The notes: generated by a model from the sequence alone, not told the origin. Positions 15,941 through 24,268 are shown, counted from the stretch's first letter. The stretch is 26,749 bases of DNA from Bacillota bacterium (GCA_023421075.1 JAEZUM010000059.1:1-26749), one strand, 5' to 3'. Numbers and translations: made by a program.

Positions 15941-16393
15941 TTATTCCAGTTCTCCTTTACCGGGAACATAGGAACCGGTGATCTCTATTATATTGTTATC
16001 CGGATCCATCACCTGAAAGTAATAATAGGGCTGTCCGGCATTGATATATTTTACGGAGGTAACTTTATCGGCAAAGCCTGCCGCCATAATTCGTTGTCTT
16101 TCTATTCTAAGATCCTCCGTCCAAAAATTTAGAACGAATTTATTCGTATTAACTGCATCCGCAATCCTTCCCATATCATCGAATTCGATGTCATAACTAC
16201 CCTTTCGTACCACTTGATCCGTATGCTCGGTATCAAAATAGCCATTCATAAGGGAGATATTCTGCTGATCGAAGATAAACTGAGCAAACCGATCCTTATT
16301 ACGACGGGTTACCGGTATCTCTAATAACTGCTCATAAAATCGGATTGACTTGTTAAAATCCCGAACAATTAAGTAAACTGACCCTAAATGCAT
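15941..16393 (-). CDS. VOC family (glyoxalase/dioxygenase-like) protein
   Basis: 150 residues with two beta-alpha-beta-beta-beta modules: HLGSVYLIVRDFNKSIRFYE at the start, and PYYYFQVMDPDNNIIEITGSY near the end. The His at position 2 and the Glu in IIEITG fit metal ligands of the fold. Substrate cannot be told; members include lyases, dioxygenases and drug-binding proteins. CCGGGGGTG precedes the ATG, and a good promoter lies 38 bases upstream, so this is probably the first gene of the main leftward run. Confidence 0.85.
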   Translation of the reverse strand: MHLGSVYLIVRDFNKSIRFYEQLLEIPVTRRNKDRFAQFIFDQQNISLMNGYFDTEHTDQVVRKGSYDIEFDDMGRIADAVNTNKFVLNFWTEDLRIERQRIMAAGFADKVTSVKYINAGQPYYYFQVMDPDNNIIEITGSYVPGKGELE

Positions 16394-16430
16394 ATCACAC
16401 CCCCGGATTAATTAATTCGTATTATCTAAC

Positions 16431-16458
16431 ATTTTAGCATTATCACAAAATTTGGCAA
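16431..16458 (-). promoter_or_regulatory. Promoter of the VOC-to-GNAT gene run
   Basis: On the minus strand TTGCCA (16453-16458), 16 bases, TAAAAT (16431-16436). It lies 38 bases before the VOC start and after the hairpin that follows the RNA ligase-like gene. Confidence 0.55.
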
Positions 16459-16513
16459 CCAGAACATTCGATTAAATTATTAATGAACTGGAGTTTTGAA
16501 CAATTGAGACACG

Positions 16514-16546
16514 AAAACCTCAAAGTCACATAAAGGCCTTGAGGTT
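16514..16546 (-). terminator. Hairpin terminator after the 2'-5' RNA ligase-like gene
   Basis: Arms AACCTCAA (16516-16523) and TTGAGGTT (16539-16546), followed on the minus strand by TTCG so that a short run of four U follows GG. It starts 12 bases after the stop codon. Modest strength. Confidence 0.55.
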
Positions 16547-16557
16547 AATCATTCTGA

Positions 16558-17049
16558 TTATAGTATAAAGTGTTCTGTGCTGATAAAGCGTGTGGGCCAG
16601 AATTCATATAGATGAAGAGAAGTAACCTTCCCTTCAAAGGCTTTGAAATCCTCCATTACGATGGGCAATGCCTCATAGATCTTCTCCGGTTGGTCGATGA
16701 GCATCGTTGTATGTGGAGTCCAATCATGGCTGTCGCCAAAGATCTGCTTCAACTCCAGAAGACTTCGGTTCGGATCCGGTGCTACGAAGAGTACCCTCGC
16801 GCCGCCAAATATCCCGACATGATTAAAGGTGATCGAAAAAGCCTTCGCCGAACGAGCCACCCGGCATACCAGCTCCTTAATCTCCTCTTCCTTCTCAACC
16901 TCGAAGGTACCAAGGGTAATGTGCTGTGGTAGGTTCTTGGTATGCTCGCCAATATAACCCTTATCATAAAGCTTCTGCTGTATCCCTGCCAAATACTTCT
17001 CTGTCGTCTCATCATAACCTGCCATGACAAATAGGAATTTCTTGTCCAT
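16558..17049 (-). CDS. 2'-5' RNA ligase / cyclic phosphodiesterase-like (2H) protein
   Basis: 163 residues of the 2H phosphoesterase superfamily. The two catalytic H-x-T motifs are HIT in LPQHITLGTF (H43, T45) and HTT in DWTPHTTMLI (H113, T115), with the usual spacing of about 70. Such enzymes open or join 2',3'-cyclic phosphate and 2'-5' bonds in RNA or small nucleotides; the actual substrate is unknown. AGGAGGAGAG precedes the ATG. It has its own hairpin terminator, so it is separate from, or only partly read into, the VOC gene run. Confidence 0.88.
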   Translation of the reverse strand: MDKKFLFVMAGYDETTEKYLAGIQQKLYDKGYIGEHTKNLPQHITLGTFEVEKEEEIKELVCRVARSAKAFSITFNHVGIFGGARVLFVAPDPNRSLLELKQIFGDSHDWTPHTTMLIDQPEKIYEALPIVMEDFKAFEGKVTSLHLYEFWPTRFISTEHFIL

Positions 17050-17119
17050 ATAACTCTCCTCCTAAGACTTAACCACGAAAGATTTCATGGTAATATAAGT
17101 AAAAATATTATAATATGAA

Positions 17120-17148
17120 TATATACCTTATCTACAGAATAAAAGCAA
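17120..17148 (-). promoter_or_regulatory. Candidate promoter of the RNA ligase-like gene
   Basis: On the minus strand TTGCTT (17143-17148), 17 bases, TATATA (17120-17125). It lies about 70 bases upstream of the start at 17049 and faces away from the rightward gene at 17180. Confidence 0.35.
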
Positions 17149-17179
17149 GTACTATCATCAGATAGGATGTTCTACTACT

Positions 17180-17590
17180 ATGAGGAAAAAGATTATCATA
17201 CTAATACCGACTGCATTCGTTATCGTTATTATAGTTCTGTCTGCTTTGTCTTTGTTTCGCAGAACTAACCCAATTAATACCACGGATGATCCGATCGATA
17301 AGCTGATCAGCAATTCCCTCTCCATACAATACGGTACTGGAAATACCAACTTAGACTCTGTCTATACGCAGGAATTCATCGATGGCATTGACAATAATTA
17401 TAATTTCTATAAAGAAGAGCTTGCACCATATCAAATTACCTTTAAGGATTATACTTTAAAAGCAACTACAGAAAGTGATTATGTTGTAAGTGTCCATATC
17501 AAGGATAGGAACGGGAGTTATATACAGGTAGTCCATATTATAGAGGCAAATGATCGTTATCTTATCTCAGAGATTGAGTATGATATATGA
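17180..17590 (+). CDS. Hypothetical membrane-anchored or secreted small protein
   Basis: 136 residues, not recognised. A basic start and one hydrophobic segment (residues 4-25, IIILIPTAFVIVIIVLSALS) form a signal anchor; no lipobox Cys is present. The remaining ~110 residues have alternating strands such as YQITFKDYTLKATTESDYVVSVHIKDRNGSYIQVVHIIEANDRYLISEIEYDI, resembling the NTF2-like or DUF4829-like extracytoplasmic folds by pattern only. The ribosome site (AGGA 14 bases upstream) is weak. It stands alone between oppositely directed genes, and no terminator is evident after it. Confidence 0.6.
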   Translation: MRKKIIILIPTAFVIVIIVLSALSLFRRTNPINTTDDPIDKLISNSLSIQYGTGNTNLDSVYTQEFIDGIDNNYNFYKEELAPYQITFKDYTLKATTESDYVVSVHIKDRNGSYIQVVHIIEANDRYLISEIEYDI

Positions 17591-17709
17591 GAACCGACTG
17601 TCAACATCTCCAAGTTTCATGATAAAAATCAATCAAAATACGTTTCGGTGCTGTTTCCACACAAAACGCAGGATAAAGGAATGCATGAGCACATCTTAAC
17701 CCTACGTTA

Positions 17710-17741
17710 GGAGCTGTTTTAACAAATATGGAGCTGTTTTA
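17710..17741. repeat. Direct repeat GGAGCTGTTTTA x2
   Basis: GGAGCTGTTTTA occurs at 17710-17721 and again at 17730-17741, a 20-base period. The second copy covers the stop codon of the reductase gene. Its role is unknown; it may be a small duplication. Confidence 0.5.
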
Positions 17742-18281
17742 TGCGTCATTACTTCTTCTTGCATATTTCAAGATCGTAATCCCATTCTCAATAATATACT
17801 CATATAAATGAAGCTTTATCATCGGATTATTTTCTAGAAATAAAGGTCTGCCTTTGCCTAAAATGACTGGGATAATACCGATAATGTACTCATCGATAAT
17901 ATCCGCTTTAATGAAGCTGTCTACCAGCACTCCCCCTCCGAACAAGAAAACATTCTTACCCTCTTTCTCCTTCTCCTCGCTTATAACTTTACAAATATCT
18001 CCGCTGATAAAGTGAAGATTATCTCCAACTTCATGGCCTTTCATATTCTGAGAAGTAGCTACATATACTTTTTTGTTGCTAAAATCCTGATGCATATTCT
18101 GGTCATAGCAGTTCTTACCCATTACTACTACATCGATATCCTTCAGGAATTGATCAAAATCGTATTTATCCGTATCCAGTGTGTTATCCCCATCACCGAC
18201 GATCCATTCATAGCTTCCGTCCTCTGAAGCTATGTAACCATCCAGACTAATTGCCAAATTCAATATAATTTTTCCCTTCAT
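17739..18281 (-). CDS. Dihydrofolate reductase family protein (RibD C-terminal fold)
   Basis: 180 residues from ATG 18281, which has AAGGAGG 9 bases upstream; the longer frame to 18356 lacks such a site. MKGKIILNLAISLDGYIASEDGSYEWI is the characteristic first strand and loop of RibD_C/DHFR-like reductases. VVMGKNCYDQ and NVFLFGGGVLVDSFIKADIIDEYIIGIIPVILGKGRPLF follow, the latter being the NADPH-binding GGG region. It is a stand-alone reductase-type protein rather than folA or ribD itself; the substrate is unknown. It is divergent from the WYL regulator gene, 124 bases away, with an operator-like palindrome between them, so it is probably that regulator's target. Confidence 0.9.
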   Translation of the reverse strand: MKGKIILNLAISLDGYIASEDGSYEWIVGDGDNTLDTDKYDFDQFLKDIDVVVMGKNCYDQNMHQDFSNKKVYVATSQNMKGHEVGDNLHFISGDICKVISEEKEKEGKNVFLFGGGVLVDSFIKADIIDEYIIGIIPVILGKGRPLFLENNPMIKLHLYEYIIENGITILKYARRSNDA

Positions 18282-18340
18282 ATGATATACCTCCTTATCA
18301 TTCATATGGTTTCTCTGTTTCCAATCATCTATATTATTGT

Positions 18341-18369
18341 TTGCTGTATTATTCATTATAGGTTATAAT
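18341..18369 (+). promoter_or_regulatory. Promoter of the WYL regulator gene
   Basis: TTGCTG (18341-18346), 17 bases, perfect TATAAT (18364-18369). The expected start of transcription falls at about 18376, inside the palindrome that begins at 18373. Confidence 0.65.
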
Positions 18370-18372
18370 AGT

Positions 18373-18387
18373 TGACATCCTATGTCA
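18373..18387. promoter_or_regulatory. Palindromic operator TGACAT-CCT-ATGTCA
   Basis: A perfect 6-base inverted repeat with a 3-base centre lies between divergent WYL-regulator and reductase genes and covers the likely start point of the regulator transcript. HTH_11/WYL regulators commonly bind such sites near their own gene. Binding is inferred. Confidence 0.6.
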
Positions 18388-18405
18388 TGTATCCGGAGAA
18401 TAATT

Positions 18406-19377
18406 ATGAGAGCAGACCGATTAATTTCTATTCTAATATTGTTGCAAGCAAATAAGAAAATCACTGCCTCCGATTTATCCAAAAAGCTAGAGGTCTCTGT
18501 AAGGACTATTTACCGGGATATCGATATTCTAAGTGGGATTGGAGTGCCTATTTTCGCCGAAAAAGGGGTAAATGGTGGGATTGGACTTCTGGGAGATTAC
18601 AAAACCTCTCTTACCGGTATCAACAAAAATGAGCTTTTGTCCCTGTTTATTCCGACCAGTGATAAGATTTTAGAGGATCTAGGTATTGAAAATCTGAAAT
18701 ACTCTGCGATGCTTAAGATTTTGGGGAATTCTGCAACGAATGAGCTAAAGGAATTTGAGAATGTTCAAAATTATATTTATATCGATATGAATACCTGGAG
18801 CGAGACCAACACTCCGGTAAATATTGATATTCTTTCTGTATTACAAAATGCCATCTGGAGTTCAAAATCATTACAGATATTATATAGAAAGACAGACATA
18901 ACAAAAGAAGTGGAAATAAATCCACTTGGCTTAGTCTGCAAACGAAGTATATGGTATTTAGTTGCTGATAATGACGATATCATAAAAACATATAAAGTTT
19001 CATCGATTGTGTCTGCAAAGCAATTGGATACTGCATTTGTTAGACCGAAAGACTTTCATTTAAAAAATTTTTGGTTAAATTCCACCCGAAATTTTAAGTC
19101 TTCCATCCCAAAACACAATTTCACCTTCAAAATAAACCCCCATATCATGGACCAAATCAAAGAAAGAGCCTTCATCACCATTCTTGAAATCGTTGAAAAA
19201 GAAAGTGAGATCTATATCAAAATAAGCTTTGATGCCATATGGCAGGGTGTGGAGTTTGCCTTCGGTTATGGGAAGGATATTGAGATATTGGAACCCAAGG
19301 AAGCCATCTCAGAGATTAAGAAAAAGGCAAGGGAAGTGCTTGAGTTGTATAAAAACCGAAAAACAGACCTGCGATAG
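18406..19377 (+). CDS. HTH_11/WYL domain transcriptional regulator
   Basis: 323 residues from ATG 18406, with CCGGAGAA 8 bases upstream. RADRLISILILLQANKKITASDLSKKLEVSVRTIYRDIDILSGIGVPIFAEKG is a DeoR-like winged helix (HTH_11), with SVRTIYRDID as the recognition helix. The middle and end form the WYL domain and C-terminal extension: KSLQILYRKT, EINPLGLVCKRSIWYLVAD, and the WCX-type ending FGYGKDIEILEPKEAISEIKKKAREVLELYK. These YafY-type regulators sense an unknown ligand through the WYL fold. It probably controls itself and the divergent reductase gene. A terminator stem overlaps its last codons. Confidence 0.92.
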   Translation: MRADRLISILILLQANKKITASDLSKKLEVSVRTIYRDIDILSGIGVPIFAEKGVNGGIGLLGDYKTSLTGINKNELLSLFIPTSDKILEDLGIENLKYSAMLKILGNSATNELKEFENVQNYIYIDMNTWSETNTPVNIDILSVLQNAIWSSKSLQILYRKTDITKEVEINPLGLVCKRSIWYLVADNDDIIKTYKVSSIVSAKQLDTAFVRPKDFHLKNFWLNSTRNFKSSIPKHNFTFKINPHIMDQIKERAFITILEIVEKESEIYIKISFDAIWQGVEFAFGYGKDIEILEPKEAISEIKKKAREVLELYKNRKTDLR

Positions 19378-19423
19378 GACGGTTGAAGTAAATCATATAC
19401 ACGCCGCCGATCCAGGTCTGTTT
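19361..19423. terminator. Bidirectional terminator between WYL regulator and recR
   Basis: Perfect 11-base arms AAACAGACCTG (19361-19371) and CAGGTCTGTTT (19413-19423). T-rich sequence follows on both strands (TTTTATATT rightwards; TTTTTCGGTTTTT leftwards). The left arm lies within the last six codons of the regulator gene. Confidence 0.8.
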
Positions 19424-19445
19424 TATATTCATGACAATAGAACGT

Positions 19446-20042
19446 TTATAATTCCACTCTGCCTTCAAAAGCACGCAGCAGTGTCACTTCATCGATATAT
19501 TCCAGATCGCCGCCGACCGGAATTCCGCTGGCAATACGGCTGACCTTGATTCCTGCCGGCTTGATCAGCTTACTCAGATACATGGCTGTCGCTTCACCCT
19601 CAAGGCTTGAGTTCGTTGCGATAATCACCTCATCCACATCACCCTGAAGACGCAGCATCAGCTCCTTCAGCTTGATATCAGCAGGACCAATTCCAAGCAT
19701 CGGAGAGATCGCACCATGAAGGACGTGGTAGACACCCTCGTATTTGCCGGTCTTCTCATAGGCCGCCAGATCTCTGGGATTCTCCACCACCATAATCTGG
19801 CGTTTATTACGCCCTGGGGATGCGCAGATCGGACAGAGCTCTTTATCGGTTAGTGTAAGGCAGTCTTTGCAATAGCGGATGTTCTTCTTCGCATCGACGA
19901 TGGAGCCTGCCAATCCGGCTACCTGTTCCTCCGGCATATTAATGATATGAAATGCCAGTCTCTGTGCCGTCTTTGTTCCAACTCCCGGAAGCCGCGACAG
20001 CTCCTCTATTAACTTACTGATTTGACTGCTATAGTAATTCAT
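19446..20042 (-). CDS. recR: Recombination mediator RecR
   Basis: 198 residues, the standard length. An N-terminal helix-hairpin-helix (LPGVGTKTAQRLA, 18-30) is followed by a four-cysteine zinc site C58-x2-C61, C70-x2-C73, and then a Toprim domain starting RQIMVVENPRDL and including the acidic TNSSLEGEATAMYLS loop. RecR works with RecO/RecF to load RecA on gapped DNA. Its ATG overlaps the ybaB stop by one base (TAATG), which indicates coupling. Confidence 0.97.
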   Translation of the reverse strand: MNYYSSQISKLIEELSRLPGVGTKTAQRLAFHIINMPEEQVAGLAGSIVDAKKNIRYCKDCLTLTDKELCPICASPGRNKRQIMVVENPRDLAAYEKTGKYEGVYHVLHGAISPMLGIGPADIKLKELMLRLQGDVDEVIIATNSSLEGEATAMYLSKLIKPAGIKVSRIASGIPVGGDLEYIDEVTLLRAFEGRVEL

Positions 20043-20407
20043 TAGAAAGGAAAGCCTCCAAGACCGCCACCGAGTCCGCCAAGACCACCGGTTATCTGGC
20101 CCATTACTGCGGAGGATTCCTCCTCCATCTTACGAAGTGCCTCATTGGTTGCTGCCACGATTAGATCCTCCAGCATCTCGATATCGTCGGGATCAACAAC
20201 TTCCTTACTTAACTTCACGGAGGAAATCTCCTTCTTACCGGATACCTTGACCGTTACGGCACCGCCGCCTGCTGTTGCTTCCCACTCTTTATCTTCAAGC
20301 TCTTTTGTCTTATCCTCCATCTGCTTCTGCATTCTCTGTGCCTGCTTCATCAGATTGCCCATATTTCCCGGGATACCTCCACCCGGAAATCCACCTCTTT
20401 TAGCCAT
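20042..20407 (-). CDS. YbaB/EbfC nucleoid-associated protein
   Basis: 121 residues from ATG 20407, with AAAGGAG 8 bases upstream. Start AKRGGFPGGGIPGNMGNLMKQAQRMQ, then a helical-strand core (MEDKTKELEDKEWEATAGGGAVTVKVSG, SSVKLSKEVVDPDDIEMLEDLIVAATNEAL) match the YbaB family, a dimeric DNA-binding protein. The tail is Gly-rich (GGLGGLGGGLGGFPF). It is the middle gene of dnaX-ybaB-recR, an order conserved in many bacteria; 159 bases separate it from dnaX. Confidence 0.96.
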   Translation of the reverse strand: MAKRGGFPGGGIPGNMGNLMKQAQRMQKQMEDKTKELEDKEWEATAGGGAVTVKVSGKKEISSVKLSKEVVDPDDIEMLEDLIVAATNEALRKMEEESSAVMGQITGGLGGLGGGLGGFPF

Positions 20408-20566
20408 TTTATATACTCCTTTCATTCACTACATTCATCATTTATATTAGGCAGAATTCTTATATCTCCTCTGCTGCACTAAACTTACTTTCGCATAAAG
20501 CTCATACTAGTTCTTCGTGACATCTGCTCACTATTTACTATGCTGTATCCATCCTCAGTATACTTC

Positions 20567-22144
20567 TTATTCGTAATGGATCGGCATCTTTACCAGCTTA
20601 GACAGATCAACCACTTCATCCATACGCTCTTTATTCTTATCCAGATAGCGAACACTGATCTGTACCTGCTTCTGTATCATCTGAGCGATGGTATCCTTAA
20701 TCACCTGCAGATGAGTCTCTCGCTCGATCATATCCTTATCGATGCTCTCGGTTACTACGATTTGCAGCCCACTATTTCCATCGATACTGGGGGTTGCCGC
20801 TTGGAGAACGGTACCCAGCGCCGGCGATTTCCTGCCGATCTGACCGATTATATTCTTCCAGTTATTCGCGACCTGCTTCAGATCCTCCGGAAGTGCTTCC
20901 GGTAGGATTACAGGTTGCTTCTTCACCGGCTGTTCCTGACCGGTATCCCCGCCATGGGAGGAGGGTCCTCTCTGCTCCACAACGATTCCCTTCGCCAGCT
21001 TCTCTTCTAACAGCTTAATCCGGTCAACCAGCGAGTCCAGATTCGTCTCCATCTCCGGCTTACACAGCTTAATCAGAGCGATCTCAATCAACACACGTTT
21101 TCTGGTTGCATAACGAATCTGGTTCGACAGCTCGGAGAAGACACGGATATATCTTATCAGCGTCACCTCATCCATGGTCTTTGCCTCCTGCTGTAATAAC
21201 GCCAGGTTCTCGGTAGAGATCTCGATAACCATATCGGAGATATCTTCCGTTGTCTTAATCAATAACAGATTACGCAGATACCAGATAAAATCGATGGTGA
21301 ATTGACCAAGCTCACGACCGCTGCTCTCAATCTCCTCCAGCAGCTTAATGCAGGCGGATACATCCTGCCCGCGGATACAGCCGAGAAGCTTCGCAAATAC
21401 GGAGGTATCTACTGCTCCAAGTACCTCAAGTACATTGTCATAGGTCAGCTTCTTACCCAGATAGAAGGAGATGCATTGATCCAATAAGCTTAAGGCATCA
21501 CGCATGGAACCGTCGGCGACTCTCGCCACATAACGCAACGCTTTGTCCTCTACTTCGATATTCTCTTCTCTCATCAGCTCCGCCATACGTTCTGTGATGA
21601 TATCTATGGTAATCCGCTTAAAATCATATCTCTGACACCTGGACAGAATGGTAATCGGAATCTTATGAACCTCGGTGGTCGCAAGTATAAATATTACATA
21701 GGACGGTGGCTCCTCGATCGTCTTCAGGAGTGCATTGAAGGCTCCGGCCGACAGCATATGAACCTCATCGATGATGTACACCTTGTACTTACCCTCAGTC
21801 GGGGAGTAACGAACCTCCTCCACAATCTCACGAACATTGTCTACACCGTTATTGGAAGCAGCATCGATCTCAATGACATTCATCGAAGTCTGAGCCGCTA
21901 TTCCCTTACACATCCGACATTCATTGCAGGGGCTGCCATCCACCGGATTCTCACAGTTTACGGTCTTCGCAAGTAGCTTCGCAACTGTAGTCTTACCGGT
22001 TCCTCTGGTTCCGGTGAACAGATATGCATGTCCGATTCTTCCGGCCTTTATTTGATTTTTCAGAGTTGTTACGATATGTTCCTGTCCCTTAACGTCAAAG
22101 AAATTGTCGGGTCGGAACTTTCGGTAAAGCGCCGTATATGACAT
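20567..22144 (-). CDS. dnaX: DNA polymerase III subunit gamma/tau
   Basis: 525 residues. Clamp-loader ATPase with Walker A GTRGTGKTT (K51), zinc site C64, C73, C76, C79 (NCENPVDGSPCNECRMC), Walker B IIDEVHM (125-130), sensor 1 ILATTE and the arginine finger SRC (R169). Domain III (RDALSLLDQCISFYLG ...) is complete. The tau-type tail is short (to residue 525) and has a basic-hydrophobic end. I saw no slippery frameshift signal worth calling for a gamma form. It follows the HD-GYP gene by only 15 bases and leads ybaB and recR, so all may share a transcript. Confidence 0.97.
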   Translation of the reverse strand: MSYTALYRKFRPDNFFDVKGQEHIVTTLKNQIKAGRIGHAYLFTGTRGTGKTTVAKLLAKTVNCENPVDGSPCNECRMCKGIAAQTSMNVIEIDAASNNGVDNVREIVEEVRYSPTEGKYKVYIIDEVHMLSAGAFNALLKTIEEPPSYVIFILATTEVHKIPITILSRCQRYDFKRITIDIITERMAELMREENIEVEDKALRYVARVADGSMRDALSLLDQCISFYLGKKLTYDNVLEVLGAVDTSVFAKLLGCIRGQDVSACIKLLEEIESSGRELGQFTIDFIWYLRNLLLIKTTEDISDMVIEISTENLALLQQEAKTMDEVTLIRYIRVFSELSNQIRYATRKRVLIEIALIKLCKPEMETNLDSLVDRIKLLEEKLAKGIVVEQRGPSSHGGDTGQEQPVKKQPVILPEALPEDLKQVANNWKNIIGQIGRKSPALGTVLQAATPSIDGNSGLQIVVTESIDKDMIERETHLQVIKDTIAQMIQKQVQISVRYLDKNKERMDEVVDLSKLVKMPIHYE

Positions 22145-22159
22145 GGGCTACTTCCTTTC

Positions 22160-23191
22160 TTAATTCGATTTGCCATTTCGAAGAAGCAGAGCTTCCTCAA
22201 ACCGTTTATGTGCAGCGACGAACAGATCCACCAGCTCCGGATCGAAGGTTTTTCCCTTCCCCTCCAGGATAATGTCTACCGCCCGTTGGTGGGTATAGGC
22301 ATCCTTGTAGGACCGGCTTGAGGTCAAGGCATCGTATACATCCGCAATAGTTAGTATTCTGGCATAGATCGGGATCTCTTCCCCCTTCAGACCATTCGGA
22401 TAACCGCTTCCGTCCCAGTGCTCATGGTGACAATAGGCAATATCCCTCGCCAGATAGAGCCATCTGGTACCTCCGGTCTCCCGGATGATCTTCTCAAAGG
22501 TCTCACGTGCTAAGGTGGTATGTGTCTTCATATATTCATATTCATGATAATTCAGCGGCGATGCCTTACGAAGGATATCATCATTGATACCGATCTTACC
22601 GATATCGTGCAGGGTTGCAGAACGAAGAAGATCCCGTTCATCCTCCAGCTCCAGGATGTCCTTAAAATAATTGTTCGCCATAGCTTCTTCCAGTAAGATT
22701 CGAAAATACCCGGTAGTATTCTTCAGATGCCCGCCGGTTGTCTCATCCCGACAATCGACCAGCTCTGCGAAGCTGAAGGCGATGGCATCCTGGTATTTCT
22801 CAACATAGTTTCGGTTATTGCGAAGGGTATGAAGCTCCAGTACATTCTCCAGCTTTGTGATCAGCATCTTGGCCGTAGCCGGTAAGACGATGAAGTCAAG
22901 AACCCCGAGAGATAAGAGCTTCTCTTCCATCCAAGCGTTGCCCGCATCACCCACAAAAACAACCGGCTTGCCTATCATTTCCAGGATATCCTTGATTGCC
23001 TCATAATGAGCAAACCCATCCGCATGGTCCTCTGACACGGTTAAGAGTACCAGATCAATATTATTATGCTTCAGGCAGTCCTTTACCGCTTCGACTGCCG
23101 GGAGGGGTAGTATCTGATAACTCTCCTGTAAGGAAAGTACTAATGCTTCATACATCGCTCTGTCATAATCCGCTAATAGTATCTGTCTCAT
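22160..23191 (-). CDS. Degenerate receiver-HD-GYP protein (c-di-GMP phosphodiesterase type)
   Basis: 343 residues from ATG 23191, with GGGAG 8 bases upstream. Residues 1-120 look like a CheY fold, but the phosphoacceptor Asp is replaced (LVLLTVSE, T51) and the conserved Lys is replaced too (DFIVLPA), so phosphorylation is not expected. Residues about 140-335 form a full HD-GYP domain: GGHLKN (H155), LHDIGKIG (H195, D196, K199), KTHTTLA (H224), CHHEHWDGSGYPNGLKGEEIP, IADVYDALTSSRSYK. Such domains split cyclic di-GMP to GMP. All ligands I can check are present, so activity is likely. The gene lies 15 bases before dnaX and 95 after the M15 peptidase gene. Confidence 0.9.
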   Translation of the reverse strand: MRQILLADYDRAMYEALVLSLQESYQILPLPAVEAVKDCLKHNNIDLVLLTVSEDHADGFAHYEAIKDILEMIGKPVVFVGDAGNAWMEEKLLSLGVLDFIVLPATAKMLITKLENVLELHTLRNNRNYVEKYQDAIAFSFAELVDCRDETTGGHLKNTTGYFRILLEEAMANNYFKDILELEDERDLLRSATLHDIGKIGINDDILRKASPLNYHEYEYMKTHTTLARETFEKIIRETGGTRWLYLARDIAYCHHEHWDGSGYPNGLKGEEIPIYARILTIADVYDALTSSRSYKDAYTHQRAVDIILEGKGKTFDPELVDLFVAAHKRFEEALLLRNGKSN

Positions 23192-23286
23192 AACCATTAC
23201 TCCCAATCCCTGATTGTATCCTCCGATATGTGTCTTCTTGTGATTATATCATTAATAATCCCATAAATCAATGACCGTCTCCCAGT

Positions 23287-24207
23287 CTAATCCTCCGTTA
23301 ACACCTTCTGGAAATGCTGATAATCCTTGTTATTCTTCCAATCTCCACCCCAGGTGAAGCCTCGTTTCACAAAAGCCTGATAGCATACATCCTCTGCATG
23401 AATATAGTAAGGGCAATCCAGAGTACGGTCCTCGTACTTTGCTCCCTCCACCGGCGTCACAACTCGCTCGCCGTCCACCACATGGACATAGGGATTATAG
23501 AGTGGATTGATATCAATCGCCAGGCCATAGCTATGCAGGGAGATTCGCCTTGTCCCTTCAATGACTCGATAATTAAAGGCAGAGGAATTATTGGCTGCCA
23601 TCGAGGTATTGTCATCTGCATCATATTCATCCACCAACACCATGCGCTCGATGGGGTACTCTGCTTCATAAAGCTCGGCAAATATTTCAAGGACATCCTC
23701 TGCAATGGCCTTATTCACAATCATTTCCCCGGTATGCGCCTGCCCGTCAAAGCCCCAATGAAGCACTGTCACATAACGCAGCTCATCATAAGGTACCTCA
23801 CAGTTCTTGCCGTAGGATTTTCCATTGATGCGATCCTTAATCTCCTGTGTAAGCTCCTCATAATAGAAGGATTTCATCCTATTCTGCCCGCCTGTCTCCA
23901 TTACTGCCTCCTGTTGCTCTATCTCTTGCTGATCTATATTCTCTATCATAGACGCTTCATCCCCCGTAGGTTCCTCGGATCGATTAGATTCTTTCACATT
24001 ATCCACCGAAGCATTCGCTAATTCCTGTTCCTCCGGTTCTACGGATAAAGTCGGCGTGGTAGTACTATCTTTGGCAAGGGTATCCTCCGGGATCTCCTGT
24101 CGGAATAAATCCTTTTCTCTGCGCTCCTGCAGATAGACCATGAAGCATAGCAAGAGAAGGGCGATCACTGCGAACAGACATCCGATTAGAAATCTTGATC
24201 TCTTCAT
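23287..24207 (-). CDS. M15 family metallopeptidase, membrane-anchored
   Basis: 306 residues from ATG 24207, with GGAGGAG 5 bases upstream (an ATG at 24219 is the alternative). A signal anchor spans residues about 7-26, followed by an acidic, low-complexity stalk (to about 110). The catalytic part has the M15 zinc motifs: SLHSYGLAIDINPLYNPYV (His and Asp) and DWKNNKDYQHFQK (His), with TWGGDW between. VanY/CwlK-type members cut peptide bonds in peptidoglycan stem peptides outside the membrane. The exact bond is unknown. It is 95 bases upstream of the HD-GYP gene. Confidence 0.9.
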   Translation of the reverse strand: MKRSRFLIGCLFAVIALLLLCFMVYLQERREKDLFRQEIPEDTLAKDSTTTPTLSVEPEEQELANASVDNVKESNRSEEPTGDEASMIENIDQQEIEQQEAVMETGGQNRMKSFYYEELTQEIKDRINGKSYGKNCEVPYDELRYVTVLHWGFDGQAHTGEMIVNKAIAEDVLEIFAELYEAEYPIERMVLVDEYDADDNTSMAANNSSAFNYRVIEGTRRISLHSYGLAIDINPLYNPYVHVVDGERVVTPVEGAKYEDRTLDCPYYIHAEDVCYQAFVKRGFTWGGDWKNNKDYQHFQKVLTED

Positions 24208-24268
24208 TCTCTCCTCCATGCCAACCTAGATGGCTCACTACACCGATATATCTCGGTCAATCCTGTGA

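Noticed and set aside
23314..24021. Rightward 235-codon frame
   Set aside because: It is the reverse reading of the M15 peptidase gene and has no protein-family features of its own.
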